Shown in pieces: positions 45,583-55,073 of a stretch of 64,000 nucleotides of DNA; position 1 is the stretch's first letter; each line of letters opens with the position of its first letter. Under the pieces are notes generated by a model that saw nothing but the letters and a program-made list of their open reading frames with translations, searched no databases and had not been told where the DNA came from. Both the position numbers and the translations under genes were made by a program. This stretch comes from JAHJQZ01 sp963667595 (GTDB lineage: Bacteria > Pseudomonadota > Alphaproteobacteria > Rhizobiales > Devosiaceae): NCBI GenBank assembly GCA_963667595.2, contig CAXXWD010000010.1, forward strand, positions 186,001 to 250,000, given 5' to 3'.

Positions 45583-46410
45583 ATGCAACCTTCACGCGAC
45601 ATCTCGCGTCTTCTCGAAATCATGGCGGCGTTACGCAATCCCGATGGCGGCTGCCCCTGGGATCTCGAACAGGACTTCATGAGTGTGAGATACGCTGCGG
45701 TCGAGGAAGCCTATGAGGTTGCCGATATGATCGAGACCGGGGATTTCGAGCATCTGTGCGAGGAACTGGGCGACCTGCTCTTGCAGCCGGTCTTTCACGC
45801 GCAATTGGCCAAGGAACAGGGTCTGTTCGATTTCGGCGACGTCGTCGAATCGATCACGAACAAGCTGATCCGCCGGCATCCGCACGTCTTCGGCGATGCG
45901 TCGGCCAATGCCGCCGCCGAGGTTCTGGTGCGTTGGGAAGAGATCAAGGCCGGCGAACGCGCCGAAAAGGCCAAACGGAATGGCGAGGCGACACCGCCGT
46001 CCCTGCTCGATGACGTGCCGCGCGCCCTGCCCGCGCTCATCCGCGCCGCAAAGCTCGACAAGCGCGCCGCCCGCAACGGCTTCGACTGGCCGAATGCCGA
46101 CGCGGTAATCGCCAAGGTGCACGAGGAGCTGAACGAGGTCAGCGAAGCCGCCCATGCTGGCGCTTCCGACAAGATCCACGAGGAAGTCGGCGATCTGCTT
46201 TTCGCCGTCGCCAGTCTGGCCCGGCATCTCGGTGTCGAACCGGAAGTGGCACTGGCCGATGCCAACCTCAAGTTCACCCGGCGCTTCCACCATATCGAAT
46301 CCCGTTGCCGCGACGAAGGGCTTGCCGTTTCCGACGCCGGCATGGACAAGCTCGACGCTTTCTGGAACGAAATCCGGGCGCGGGAGAATGGCGCAGTCGA
46401 GAAAGACTGA
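45583..46410 (+). CDS. mazG: nucleoside triphosphate pyrophosphohydrolase MazG
   Basis: A 275-residue MazG with two tandem all-alpha NTP-PPase domains. The first has CPWDLEQDFMSVRYAAVEEAYE and EELGDLLLQPVFHAQLA with the metal-binding ExxE and ExxD acids; the second has VHEELNEVSEAA and HEEVGDLLFAVASLAR. It degrades non-canonical NTPs and affects ppGpp stress signalling in E. coli. It converges with hflX, from which it is separated by 98 bases. Confidence 0.95.
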   Translation: MQPSRDISRLLEIMAALRNPDGGCPWDLEQDFMSVRYAAVEEAYEVADMIETGDFEHLCEELGDLLLQPVFHAQLAKEQGLFDFGDVVESITNKLIRRHPHVFGDASANAAAEVLVRWEEIKAGERAEKAKRNGEATPPSLLDDVPRALPALIRAAKLDKRAARNGFDWPNADAVIAKVHEELNEVSEAAHAGASDKIHEEVGDLLFAVASLARHLGVEPEVALADANLKFTRRFHHIESRCRDEGLAVSDAGMDKLDAFWNEIRARENGAVEKD

Positions 46411-46508
46411 AGCGTCGGGCGTTTTGGTCGCGCCAAAAAACCCAGCCCCAGGTCCAGGTGGTCGCGGCGGTTGATGCGAAAAACCGGCGGCGATTCCGCC
46501 AGAAACGC

Positions 46509-47879
46509 CTACGCCGCGTCGCGTCCCGTGAGGAAGGGCCGGAACCGGCGGAAAAAACCCTCGCGATGCGCCGCTTCGACCCGGACGGTGAACTGGGTCC
46601 CGTCCATGTCCGGCTCCGCACGGCAAAGCACTTCGGTATTGGCGTAAAGCCAGCCGAGCGCGTCGGAGCGATCGTGCGGCAGTTTCAGGGCAAACTCGCG
46701 GCTCTGTTCGGACAGGGCGCGTTCGATCTCCCCGAGAAGGGCGTTAAGCCCCTCGCCCGTTGCCGCCGAAACCGGCACCGCGGCGAAAGTCTTGCCGGCG
46801 GGCACGACGCTGGCCGCAAGGCCTTCGGGCAACAGATCGGTCTTGTTCCAGGCCTCGATGATGGGCGTGGTGTCGCCGGAAACGCCGAGATCGGCGAGAA
46901 CCAGCAACACGTCTTCAGCCTGGGCAGCGTGGTCAGGGTTGGAGATGTCGCGGACATGCAGAACGATATCGGCCGAAATCACCTCTTCGAGCGTGGCGCG
47001 AAAGGCCGCAACGAGATCGGTCGGCAGATCGGCGATGAACCCGACCGTATCCGACATCATGACAGCCCGCCCGTGCGGGAGTGTCGCCTTCCTGACCGTG
47101 GTGTCGAGCGTGGCGAAAAGCAGGTCCTTGCTCATCACGCCGGCGCCGGTCAGATGATTAAACAGCGTCGACTTGCCGGCATTGGTATACCCGACAATGG
47201 CGACGACCGGAAACGGCGCCTCCTTGCGCGGCTTGCGTTGCAGGGCGCGGGTGCGCCGGACCTTGTCGATGCGGGTTTCGATAAGCTTGATCCGGTCCTG
47301 GAGTTGGCGCCGGTCGCTCTCGATCTGGGTCTCGCCGGGGCCGCCGAGAAACCCGCCACCGCCGCGCTGGCGTTCAAGGTGGGTCCAGGAGCGGACCAGA
47401 CGGCTTTTCTGATAGTTGAGATGGGCCAGTTCGACCTGCAGCACGCCTTCCCGCGTCGAGGCGCGATCACCGAAGATTTCGAGAATCAAAGCGGTGCGAT
47501 CGAGAACCTTGGCGCCGGTCGCGCGTTCGAGATTGCGTTGCTGGATCGGCGACAGCTGGGCATCGACGAGCACGAGGTCGATGTCTTCGGCCTTGATGCG
47601 TTGAGCCAGCGTCTCGACGGCACCGCCCCCCAGATAGGTGGCCGGCCGGATCGTTTTCAGCCGAAAGGATTCGGTGAAGACATGATTGATGGGAATGGCT
47701 TCCGACAGCCCGACGAACTCGTCGCGACGGGCGGCGAAACTGCGCAGGCTTTTGGCGCCACCAAGATCGATGGCGACAACAGCAACGCGCGGCAGCGCCG
47801 CAAGCGACGCCGCTTCCAAACCATCTGGTTGCCGTGCAGAGTTGCCCGCGCCCTGCCCGGTCTCGTCGCGGTCAGTCGT
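46509..47879 (-). CDS. hflX: GTPase HflX
   Basis: A ribosome-associated GTPase of about 456 residues that rescues stalled ribosomes in heat stress. The HflX N-terminal domain includes DLVLVDAQLSPIQQRNLE, followed by the linker GGGGFLGGPGETQIESDRR. G1 is GYTNAGKSTL, G3 is DTVGFI and G4 is WNKTDLL. No ATG precedes the domain. The likely start is ACG at 47879: it lies five bases after GGAGG and overlaps the hfq stop in the same way an ATG normally would (ACGACTGA). TTG at 47819 would give a protein 20 residues shorter. Either start is non-standard, so the coordinate is uncertain while the product is not. Confidence 0.9.
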   Translation of the reverse strand, partial: TTDRDETGQGAGNSARQPDGLEAASLAALPRVAVVAIDLGGAKSLRSFAARRDEFVGLSEAIPINHVFTESFRLKTIRPATYLGGGAVETLAQRIKAEDIDLVLVDAQLSPIQQRNLERATGAKVLDRTALILEIFGDRASTREGVLQVELAHLNYQKSRLVRSWTHLERQRGGGGFLGGPGETQIESDRRQLQDRIKLIETRIDKVRRTRALQRKPRKEAPFPVVAIVGYTNAGKSTLFNHLTGAGVMSKDLLFATLDTTVRKATLPHGRAVMMSDTVGFIADLPTDLVAAFRATLEEVISADIVLHVRDISNPDHAAQAEDVLLVLADLGVSGDTTPIIEAWNKTDLLPEGLAASVVPAGKTFAAVPVSAATGEGLNALLGEIERALSEQSREFALKLPHDRSDALGWLYANTEVLCRAEPDMDGTQFTVRVEAAHREGFFRRFRPFLTGRDAA

Positions 47880-48126
47880 GATCGCCTCCGGTGTGTTCGG
47901 GATCGAACAACTGGATCGGCGCACCCGGCATGATCGTCGAGATTGCGTGTTTGTAGACAAGCTGCGACTGGGCGTCCCGTCTGAGCAACAGGCAGAAATT
48001 ATCGAACCAGGTAATCACGCCCTGCAGCTTGACGCCGTTGACCAAAAATATGGTGACGGAAACTTTTTGGCGTCTGACGTGATTGAGAAAAGAGTCTTGT
48101 AGGTTCTGCACCTTTTCGTTGGGCAT
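47872..48126 (-). CDS. hfq: RNA chaperone Hfq
   Basis: An 84-residue Hfq that pairs small RNAs with mRNAs. The Sm1 motif is VSVTIFLVNGVKLQGVITWFDNFCLLL and the Sm2 motif is LVYKHAISTIMP. The proximal-face residues Q9-type (NLQDSFLN) and YKHA are intact. The C-terminal tail is short and acidic (DPEHTGGDHD), as usual in alphaproteobacteria. It lies about 220 bases downstream of trkA, so it probably also has its own promoter, and it overlaps the start of hflX. Confidence 0.97.
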   Translation of the reverse strand: MPNEKVQNLQDSFLNHVRRQKVSVTIFLVNGVKLQGVITWFDNFCLLLRRDAQSQLVYKHAISTIMPGAPIQLFDPEHTGGDHD

Positions 48127-48347
48127 TTTTTCGCCTTCTGTTTTTTGGGCGGCCCTGCACCGCGATCCGACCCCCCTTGTCGGAGAATCACTGTCGTGGG
48201 GCCTCCACCCTCTTTATCTTTTATACTCGACACGAAACATTCGCACCAACGAGCATACACGAGCTTTTGACCAGACCCAATAGGTGCAAACACCCTAAAA
48301 AACATGACGAATCGCAATGGCCTGGGGACATAGGGGAACCGGGTGCG

Positions 48348-49724
48348 TCAGAAGAAATCGATGCTGACCCGGAACATCTGCTCGACCGTTCTGACCGCGT
48401 TGGAGAGCGCCATGACGATAATGAAGTCGCCTGCCTCGATACGCATGTCGCCGGTCGGCAGGATAACGTCGTTGCCGCGGATAATGGCGCCGAAACGGAT
48501 GCCGTCGCTGACGCCGATTTCGCGCAAGGGCTTGCCGACCAGAGGCGATGTTTCGAGAGCCTCGGCCTGAAGGAGTTCGGCGCTGCCATCGAACAAGGAA
48601 TAGACACCGCGAATACGGCCGCGTCGAACGTGTCTCAGGATCTTGGACACGGTGACAGCGCGCGGCGAGATGAAGGAATCGATGCCGAGCCGCCGGGCGA
48701 AACGCGTGTATTGCGGCTGGTTGACCAGGGCGAAATTTGCCTTGCAGCCCAATTCGTTGGCCAGAACCGAACTCAGGATATTGGTTTCGTCGTCATTGGT
48801 CAGCCCGAGGAACATCTGGGCGTCGCGGATGTCGACTTCCTTGAGGATATCTTCCTGCAAGGCATCGCCGAACACGACGATGGACCGGTTCATTTCCTCG
48901 GCGGCGATCTGCGCAATGGTCCGGTTGCTTTCGATCAAGCGGACCGTTGTCGGTTCCGCCCGGTTTTCCAGGTGTTTGGCGACGTAGCGGCCGACATTGC
49001 CGGCCCCTGCGATGACGATGCGCGAGGGAGTCTGCTCATCGCGCCCGAACAGGCCGAGCGTACGCGTGACCTGATCTCGTGCGACCGCGACGATGGCCTG
49101 GTCGCCGGCCACCATGCTCTCCCAGGACTTGAGGATCACCGCCTGTCCCTTGCGGCGAACCCCCATGACAGTGGCCTTGAGGTTGGGAAAAAGCTCCGTC
49201 AGATGCCGGAGCGGGGTGTCGATCACCGCGCAATCCTCATGCACGTCGATGGCCAGAACCACCGCCTGCCCGTCCTCGAAGGAAACGATTTCGGACGCCC
49301 CGGGATAGGCGAGCCGTTCGAGAATGAGATCGCCGACTTCCACCTCCGGCGAAATGATGACGTCGATCGGCAGGTGTTCGCGGGTGAACAGGCTGGCCCA
49401 TTCCGGGCTCAAATAGGATTGCGCGCGGATGCGGGCGATGCGGGTCGGCACCTCGAAGATGGAATGGGCAACCTGACAGGCGGTCATGTTGACCTCGTCG
49501 ACCTGGGTAACGGCGATCAGCATGTCGGCGTCGCGGGCGCCGGCCTGAGCCAGCACGTCCGGATGCGAGCCATGCCCGTGCACGCCCCTGACGTCGAGAT
49601 TGTCGCGCACGCGTTGCACCAGATCGGCACTGGAATCGATGACCGTGACCTCGATTCCTTCCTGGGAGAGCTTTTCGGCAATGCCGTAGCCGACCTGACC
49701 GGCACCGGAAACGATTACTCGCAT
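48348..49724 (-). CDS. trkA: Trk system potassium uptake protein TrkA
   Basis: A 458-residue cytoplasmic NAD-binding regulator of TrkH/TrkG potassium channels. Two RCK repeats are seen: GAGQVGYGIAEKLSQEG at the N-terminus and IAGAGNVGRYVAKHLE near residue 238, each followed by a TrkA-C domain (the last ends LPTGDMRIEAGDFIIVMAL). It overlaps the end of ntrX by ten bases and is the last member of the dusB-ntrBCYX-trkA run. Confidence 0.96.
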   Translation of the reverse strand: MRVIVSGAGQVGYGIAEKLSQEGIEVTVIDSSADLVQRVRDNLDVRGVHGHGSHPDVLAQAGARDADMLIAVTQVDEVNMTACQVAHSIFEVPTRIARIRAQSYLSPEWASLFTREHLPIDVIISPEVEVGDLILERLAYPGASEIVSFEDGQAVVLAIDVHEDCAVIDTPLRHLTELFPNLKATVMGVRRKGQAVILKSWESMVAGDQAIVAVARDQVTRTLGLFGRDEQTPSRIVIAGAGNVGRYVAKHLENRAEPTTVRLIESNRTIAQIAAEEMNRSIVVFGDALQEDILKEVDIRDAQMFLGLTNDDETNILSSVLANELGCKANFALVNQPQYTRFARRLGIDSFISPRAVTVSKILRHVRRGRIRGVYSLFDGSAELLQAEALETSPLVGKPLREIGVSDGIRFGAIIRGNDVILPTGDMRIEAGDFIIVMALSNAVRTVEQMFRVSIDFF

Positions 49725-51151
49725 GTTTCTTCCTGTTCGACGGAACTGGCGGACTCACCGTTACGCTCGGCAAGCCCAAGCGACTTGATCTTGCGATGCA
49801 GCGCGCTGCGTTCCATGCCGACGAATTCTGCCGTCTTTGATACATTGCCGCCGAAGCGTTCAAGCTGGGCGGTCAGATACTGACGTTCGAAGATTTCGCG
49901 CGCTTCCTTGAGCGGCAGGCTCATCAGATGCGCCGAGGCGTCGGTATCGCCGACCGTGGGCAGAACCTCGCCGATATCGGACGGCAGGAGCGTCGCGGAA
50001 ATAACGCCGTTTTCCGGTTGTTGATCCTTCATCAGGATCAATAACCGTTCGATGGAATTGCGCAACTGGCGGGCATTGCCCGGCCAGTCCTGCGCTTGCA
50101 GAACCGCCAGGGCGTCGTCGCCGATCTTGAGCTTCGGCAGGTTGTGGGTGCGGCAAACCTGTTCGATGAACAGTTCGACCAGCGCCGGCACGTCCTCGCG
50201 CCGCTCGCGCAGCGGCAAGAGCTTCAGCGGAACCACGGACAGCCTGTCGAACAGGGCGGAGCGAAAACTGCCCTCCTCGATCAGGGCGGCGATGTTCTGG
50301 GAACTCGACGAGATGATCCTGACATCGATCGGGACGCTCATCTGGCCGCCGACGCGCTGTAGCTTGCCTTCGACCAGCGTACGCAAAAGCGCAGTCTGGG
50401 CTGGCTGCGGCAGGCCGGTGACTTCCGCCAGATGAAGCGTGCCGCCATGGGCCCGTTCGAGGGCGCCGACCTCGGTCCTGACGCTGCCCGCCCGGTCGCG
50501 CGTCTCGCGCCCGAACAAGAGCACCGGCACTTCTTCCGGGTCGTAGAGCGTGGCGTTGAACTCGACGAACGATCCCCCCGTCCTATGGCTGTGACGATGG
50601 ACAAGGCGCGCGCACAGGCTCTTGCCGGTCCCGGACGGGCCGGAAATGAAGATGCGCGAATTGGTCGGGCCCGATTTTTCGATCACGGCGCGCGCGGTCG
50701 ATATGCTCGACGACTGCCCCACCATTTCCGAGGACGGCGTAAAAGAGCGCTGCTTGAGTTCGGCGTTTTCGCTCTTGAGGCGCGTTGCTTCCATGGCGCG
50801 CTGGGTAACGAGCAGCAATCGATCGATCTTGAACGGCTTTTCGATATAGTCGTAGGCCCCGCGCCGGATCGCCGAGACCGCCGTTTCGACATTGCCGTGC
50901 CCGGAAATCATCACCACCGGCAGATCGGGATGCTGGCTCTGCAATTCGTCGAGAAGCTGCAACCCATCGAGGCGCGACCCCTGCAGCCAGATGTCGAGAA
51001 AAATAAGGCTTGGCCGGCGATGGGCGATCTCCTCAAGCGCGGAATCGGCGTCATAGGCCTGACGCGTTTCGTTGCCCTCGTCTTCCAGAATGCCCGCGAT
51101 CAGATCGCGAATATCCTCCTCATCGTCGACAATCAGTATGTCCAATGCCAT
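49715..51151 (-). CDS. ntrX: nitrogen assimilation response regulator NtrX (degenerate AAA+ domain)
   Basis: A 478-residue response regulator paired with NtrY. The receiver domain has Asp53 in LIFLDIWLQG. The AAA+ domain has Walker A GPSGTGKS at 171-178, but two hallmark features of sigma-54 activators are missing. The GAFTGA loop is replaced by ETRDRAGSVRTEVGALERA, and the Walker B LFLDE reads LHLAE, with Ala242 in place of the aspartate. The C-terminal Fis-type helix-turn-helix (NVSKTAEFVGMERSALHRKI) is intact. It therefore probably binds DNA and acts without sigma-54, as proposed for several alphaproteobacterial NtrX proteins. The start ATG at 51151 is chosen by the MALDILIVDDE family N-terminus. 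Confidence 0.94.
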   Translation of the reverse strand: MALDILIVDDEEDIRDLIAGILEDEGNETRQAYDADSALEEIAHRRPSLIFLDIWLQGSRLDGLQLLDELQSQHPDLPVVMISGHGNVETAVSAIRRGAYDYIEKPFKIDRLLLVTQRAMEATRLKSENAELKQRSFTPSSEMVGQSSSISTARAVIEKSGPTNSRIFISGPSGTGKSLCARLVHRHSHRTGGSFVEFNATLYDPEEVPVLLFGRETRDRAGSVRTEVGALERAHGGTLHLAEVTGLPQPAQTALLRTLVEGKLQRVGGQMSVPIDVRIISSSSQNIAALIEEGSFRSALFDRLSVVPLKLLPLRERREDVPALVELFIEQVCRTHNLPKLKIGDDALAVLQAQDWPGNARQLRNSIERLLILMKDQQPENGVISATLLPSDIGEVLPTVGDTDASAHLMSLPLKEAREIFERQYLTAQLERFGGNVSKTAEFVGMERSALHRKIKSLGLAERNGESASSVEQEETCE

Positions 51152-51152
51152 G

Positions 51153-53459
51153 TTACAAATCCGCGCCGGCGCCTGCGCGCGCCGCGGCCTCCTCAGAGTC
51201 AGCACTTCCGTCCGGTCTGGCGCCTGTTTGGCCCGGGGCTTGAAGCGGCAGGGTGAAGCTCAGGCACGCGCCAATCCGACCGCTCTCGTCGGCAGGGCAA
51301 TCCCTGAGCTCTATCGTGCCGCCATGTTGCTCGACGATCTTTGCGACAATAGCAAGACCAAGTCCGGTCCCCTTTGCACGCGTGGTGACGTAGGGTTCGA
51401 GCAATTGGTGTCTGTTTTCGCGTGGCCAGCCGAGGCCGTTGTCACTGACATTTACGCGGACCATATCGCCTTCAATGCGCGCACCCGTAACGATACGTGG
51501 GTTTGGAATTTTGTTAATGCCTGCTCTTTCAATAGCTTCTACGGCGTTCTTAATAATGTTTGTCAACGCCTGAGACACCAGTCGGTGATCGAAATAGGCA
51601 AAAATGGGCGTTTCGGGCAGATCGACCCTTAGTTCAATTTCGGGCTGCCTGACGCTTTCGAGAAAAACCACATGCCGTATGGTGTCGGATAGGTCGGCGC
51701 GATCCTGTGTCGCGGCCGGCATGCGGGCGAAGGACGAGAACTCGTCGACCATCTTGCCGATATCGCCAACCTGGCGAACGATGGTATTGATGCACTTGTC
51801 GAAAATCTCGGAATCGTCGCTCACCCGATTGGCGTAGCGGCGCCGCAAACGTTCAGCGGACAGCTGGATCGGGGTCAGCGGATTTTTGATTTCGTGGGCG
51901 ATACGCCGCGCCACGTCGGCCCAGGCGCTGTTGCGCTGGGCGGTGACCAGTTCCGACATGTCGTCAAGTGTGATCACATAGCCCTTGGACTCGGTCATTG
52001 AGCCTTCGCGCGTCAAACGCACCTGATAGATGCGTGGATCGGACGCCGGGCCGAACTTGATCTGATCCTGCAATTGACCGCGTCGACCCTGATTGGCCTT
52101 TTCGAGAATGGGCGCAAGTTCGGGAATGACCGAAGCGATGTCTTCGCGCAAAAGATCGACTTCCGTGGTGTCGAACATGGCGCAGGCGGTGGAATTGACC
52201 AGGGTCACCTGGCCGAAGGGATCGAGACCGATAATACCGGCGGACACGCCCTCCACCACCGCCTCGGTGAACTGGCGCCGCTTTTCGTTGGTTTCGCTGG
52301 CCTGAACGAGTGCGCGCCTTTGCTGCCTGAGCTGGCTGGTCATCTGGTTGAACTGGATAGTGAGATCGTGCAGATCGCCCGATTTTTCGGTCACCGGAAC
52401 GCTGACCATCATGTCGCCCTTCGACATGCGATTGGAAGCGATCATCAGGTTGCGGATTGGGGCGACGAAACGGTTGGCCAGCGCGATGCCGATCCACAGC
52501 GCCGCCAGAAGCAGCACGACAGCGACACCGACATACATGATGGCGAAGGTCAGCTGGAACACCAAACGGTTGGAGGCGTATTGCCGGTATTCCGTGATGG
52601 TTTGGTCGGCCAGGCGCATGTATTCGAGCACTTCCGGATCGACCGGTCGCGCCACGAACAGATAGGTGTCGTCATAGCCCCTGAGCTTGACCACCGAACC
52701 GACGAAATTGGTCGAGCCCGGAGAAATCAGGGTTGGAACCACTTCCTGAACCCCCGGCATGATGGACAAGGGCATGGCTGGCGCCGAGGTCGGAACATTG
52801 ATCTGGGCCCGCATGATCAGGCTGGTATCGGCGCGAATGAGCGAGGTGAAAGGCAGCGACCGCGTGATGGACAGCGAGGTCAGAACCTTCTGGAACTTGT
52901 CCCGGTCGGACACGAAAAGCTCGTGGGCCGATTCCAGTTCCTTCGCCACCCAGATGATGTCGTCCCTCAAAACCTGGGCATGTTCGTTGAGATAGGACGC
53001 CGCCACGAGGCGCGAGTTTTCGACCATGGTGCTGGTGCGATCGGAGAACCACTGATCGAGGCCCTGATCGAGCGCGATGGTCGCCACCACGGCAACGATG
53101 ACGGCCGGGATAGAGGCCATGATGGCGAACATGCCGACCATGCGGGTCTGCAGGCGCGCGCCGGCCAGCTTACGCCGACGCGCCCGGAACATGAGGATCA
53201 CTTCGGTCAGGACCAGTGCGACCACCATCAGGATGAGGACGGCGTTGACGATCCAGATGATCGACCAGACTTCCGGCGCAGGTTCGATCTTGGTGGCGCC
53301 GGTCATGACCAGAAAGGAACCGGAGGCGAAGATCGTCGAGGCAAGCACGATGACCACGCCGAGCGAGCGCACGAAGGCCGTGCCGTTCAGGCGCAAAAGC
53401 GGTCCCGGACGCTGGGCCGGAATGTCTGGAGTGTCGCGATTTGCGGCTGTGTCGTTCAT
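51153..53459 (-). CDS. ntrY: sensor histidine kinase NtrY
   Basis: A 768-residue membrane histidine kinase. Three to four hydrophobic segments are seen: two within residues 28-92, one near 108-130 and one near 303-328. The periplasmic part lies between about 131 and 300. A HAMP domain follows near 330-385, a PAS domain near 395-500, and the DHp domain with His522 in VARRIAHEIKNPLTPIQ. The ATP-binding domain has NIIKNAVEAIE, DNGLGWP and GTGLGLAIV. It probably senses nitrogen or redox status and phosphorylates NtrX. One base separates its stop from the ntrX start. ATG at 53459 gives MNDTAANRD. Confidence 0.95.
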   Translation of the reverse strand: MNDTAANRDTPDIPAQRPGPLLRLNGTAFVRSLGVVIVLASTIFASGSFLVMTGATKIEPAPEVWSIIWIVNAVLILMVVALVLTEVILMFRARRRKLAGARLQTRMVGMFAIMASIPAVIVAVVATIALDQGLDQWFSDRTSTMVENSRLVAASYLNEHAQVLRDDIIWVAKELESAHELFVSDRDKFQKVLTSLSITRSLPFTSLIRADTSLIMRAQINVPTSAPAMPLSIMPGVQEVVPTLISPGSTNFVGSVVKLRGYDDTYLFVARPVDPEVLEYMRLADQTITEYRQYASNRLVFQLTFAIMYVGVAVVLLLAALWIGIALANRFVAPIRNLMIASNRMSKGDMMVSVPVTEKSGDLHDLTIQFNQMTSQLRQQRRALVQASETNEKRRQFTEAVVEGVSAGIIGLDPFGQVTLVNSTACAMFDTTEVDLLREDIASVIPELAPILEKANQGRRGQLQDQIKFGPASDPRIYQVRLTREGSMTESKGYVITLDDMSELVTAQRNSAWADVARRIAHEIKNPLTPIQLSAERLRRRYANRVSDDSEIFDKCINTIVRQVGDIGKMVDEFSSFARMPAATQDRADLSDTIRHVVFLESVRQPEIELRVDLPETPIFAYFDHRLVSQALTNIIKNAVEAIERAGINKIPNPRIVTGARIEGDMVRVNVSDNGLGWPRENRHQLLEPYVTTRAKGTGLGLAIVAKIVEQHGGTIELRDCPADESGRIGACLSFTLPLQAPGQTGARPDGSADSEEAAARAGAGADL

Positions 53460-53624
53460 GTCACACGCCGCGTGGCGCCTCAGCGGTTGAGCTGCGTTGG
53501 AGCGGGAATTTTGCAAGAAACTGCGGCCCAATCAAGACCGCTGTTGCATAATTGAGACACTCGGGATTGCCCCGGGGCGTAAATCCGTTTTTGTCGATGG
53601 TCGAAATCCTACAAAACCAAGGGT

Positions 53625-55073
53625 TCAGGTGCGGCGCGACTGTTTGACGATTTCGATGCCGTGCGCCCTGATTTTTTTGCGCAATGTGTTGCGGTTGAGC
53701 CCCAGCAGTTCGGCCGCCTTGATCTGATTGCCCGAGCAGGCGTTGAGCACCATGGCGATAAGCGGCGATTCCACCCTGTCGAGGATCTGTTGATAAAGGC
53801 CGGGAGCCGGCAGGTTGGGATCGGCCTCCCGCAATAGCTGCGAGACGTAAAGCTCGACCGCCGTGCCAATATCGACCGGTCCCGTAGCGACACCGGCCGG
53901 CGTGCGGTCGGTCAGGTGCAGTTCGTGCTGCACCATTTCGGGCGTGATGGTCTCGTCGGCATATAGCGCCGACAGGCGCCTGACGAGGTTCTCGAGTTCG
54001 CGCACATTGCCCGGCCAGGAATAGTCCTGCATCAGCTTGAGGGCGTCGGCGGAGATGGCCTTGGGAGCATCGCCTTCCTGCTGGGCGACCCTGAGGAAGT
54101 GCGCGACCAGATGCGGGATGTCATCGGTACGCTCCCGCAAGGGCGGCAGCCGGATCGGCACGACATTGAGCCGGTAAAACAGGTCCTCGCGGAAAAGGCC
54201 CTGCCGAATCATCTGGTTGAGATCGCGGTGCGTGGCGGCGATGATCCTGACATTGGTCTTCAAAGGCGTGCGCCCGCCGACCATGGTGTATTCGCCTTCC
54301 TGCAGGACCCTGAGGAGACGGGTCTGGGCATCCATCGGCATGTCGCCGATTTCGTCGAGAAACAGCGTCCCGCCCTCGGCCTGTTCGAACCGACCCGAAG
54401 AACGCGCCGTGGCGCCGGTGAAGGCGCCCTTTTCATGGCCGAACAATTCGGCTTCGATGAGGTCGCGCGGAATCGCCGCCATATTGATGGCGACGAAGGG
54501 GCCGTTGCGGCGCTTGCCGAAATCGTGAAGGGCTCGCGCCACCAGTTCCTTGCCCGTACCGCTCTCGCCGGTGATCATCACGGTCAGGTCGGTCTGCATC
54601 AGACGGGCCAATACGCGATAGATGTCCTGCATGGCGGCGGAACGCCCGACCAGGGGCATGTTTTCCTGCCCGTCTTCCGGCGGCGGCTCGGCCGAACGCG
54701 GCGTCTGGGCTTCGGAAAGGGCACGGGCGACAACGCTCAAAACCTCGCCGATATCGAAAGGCTTGGGCAGGTATTCATAGGCCCCGGCCTCCGAGGCGCG
54801 GATGGCGGTCATGAACGTGTTCTGGGCACTCATCACAATGACCGGCAGGTCCGGACGCATCTTGTGGATCTTCGGCATGATGTCGAAGGCATTGCCATCG
54901 GGCATGGCGACATCGGTGATCAGCACATCGCCTTCGCCACGCGACACCCAATTCCACATGGTCGACAGATTGCCGGTCGGACGCACATCGTAGCCGGCCC
55001 GGGTCAGCGCCTGATTGAGAACCATGCGGATGGCAGCATCGTCATCCGCCAAAAGAACAAGATTGGTGCTCAC
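53625..55073 (-). CDS. ntrC: nitrogen regulation response regulator NtrC
   Basis: A 482-residue sigma-54 activator. The receiver has Asp54 in LITDVAMPDG. The AAA+ domain has Walker A GESGTGKE (169-176), GAFTGA at 216-221 and Walker B GGTLFLDEIGD with Asp240. The C-terminal Fis-type domain reads NQIKAAELLGLNRNTLRKKI. It is phosphorylated by NtrB under nitrogen limitation and turns on glnA-type genes elsewhere. Its start overlaps the ntrB stop (ATGA). A 165-base gap separates it from ntrY. Confidence 0.97.
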   Translation of the reverse strand: MSTNLVLLADDDAAIRMVLNQALTRAGYDVRPTGNLSTMWNWVSRGEGDVLITDVAMPDGNAFDIMPKIHKMRPDLPVIVMSAQNTFMTAIRASEAGAYEYLPKPFDIGEVLSVVARALSEAQTPRSAEPPPEDGQENMPLVGRSAAMQDIYRVLARLMQTDLTVMITGESGTGKELVARALHDFGKRRNGPFVAINMAAIPRDLIEAELFGHEKGAFTGATARSSGRFEQAEGGTLFLDEIGDMPMDAQTRLLRVLQEGEYTMVGGRTPLKTNVRIIAATHRDLNQMIRQGLFREDLFYRLNVVPIRLPPLRERTDDIPHLVAHFLRVAQQEGDAPKAISADALKLMQDYSWPGNVRELENLVRRLSALYADETITPEMVQHELHLTDRTPAGVATGPVDIGTAVELYVSQLLREADPNLPAPGLYQQILDRVESPLIAMVLNACSGNQIKAAELLGLNRNTLRKKIRAHGIEIVKQSRRT

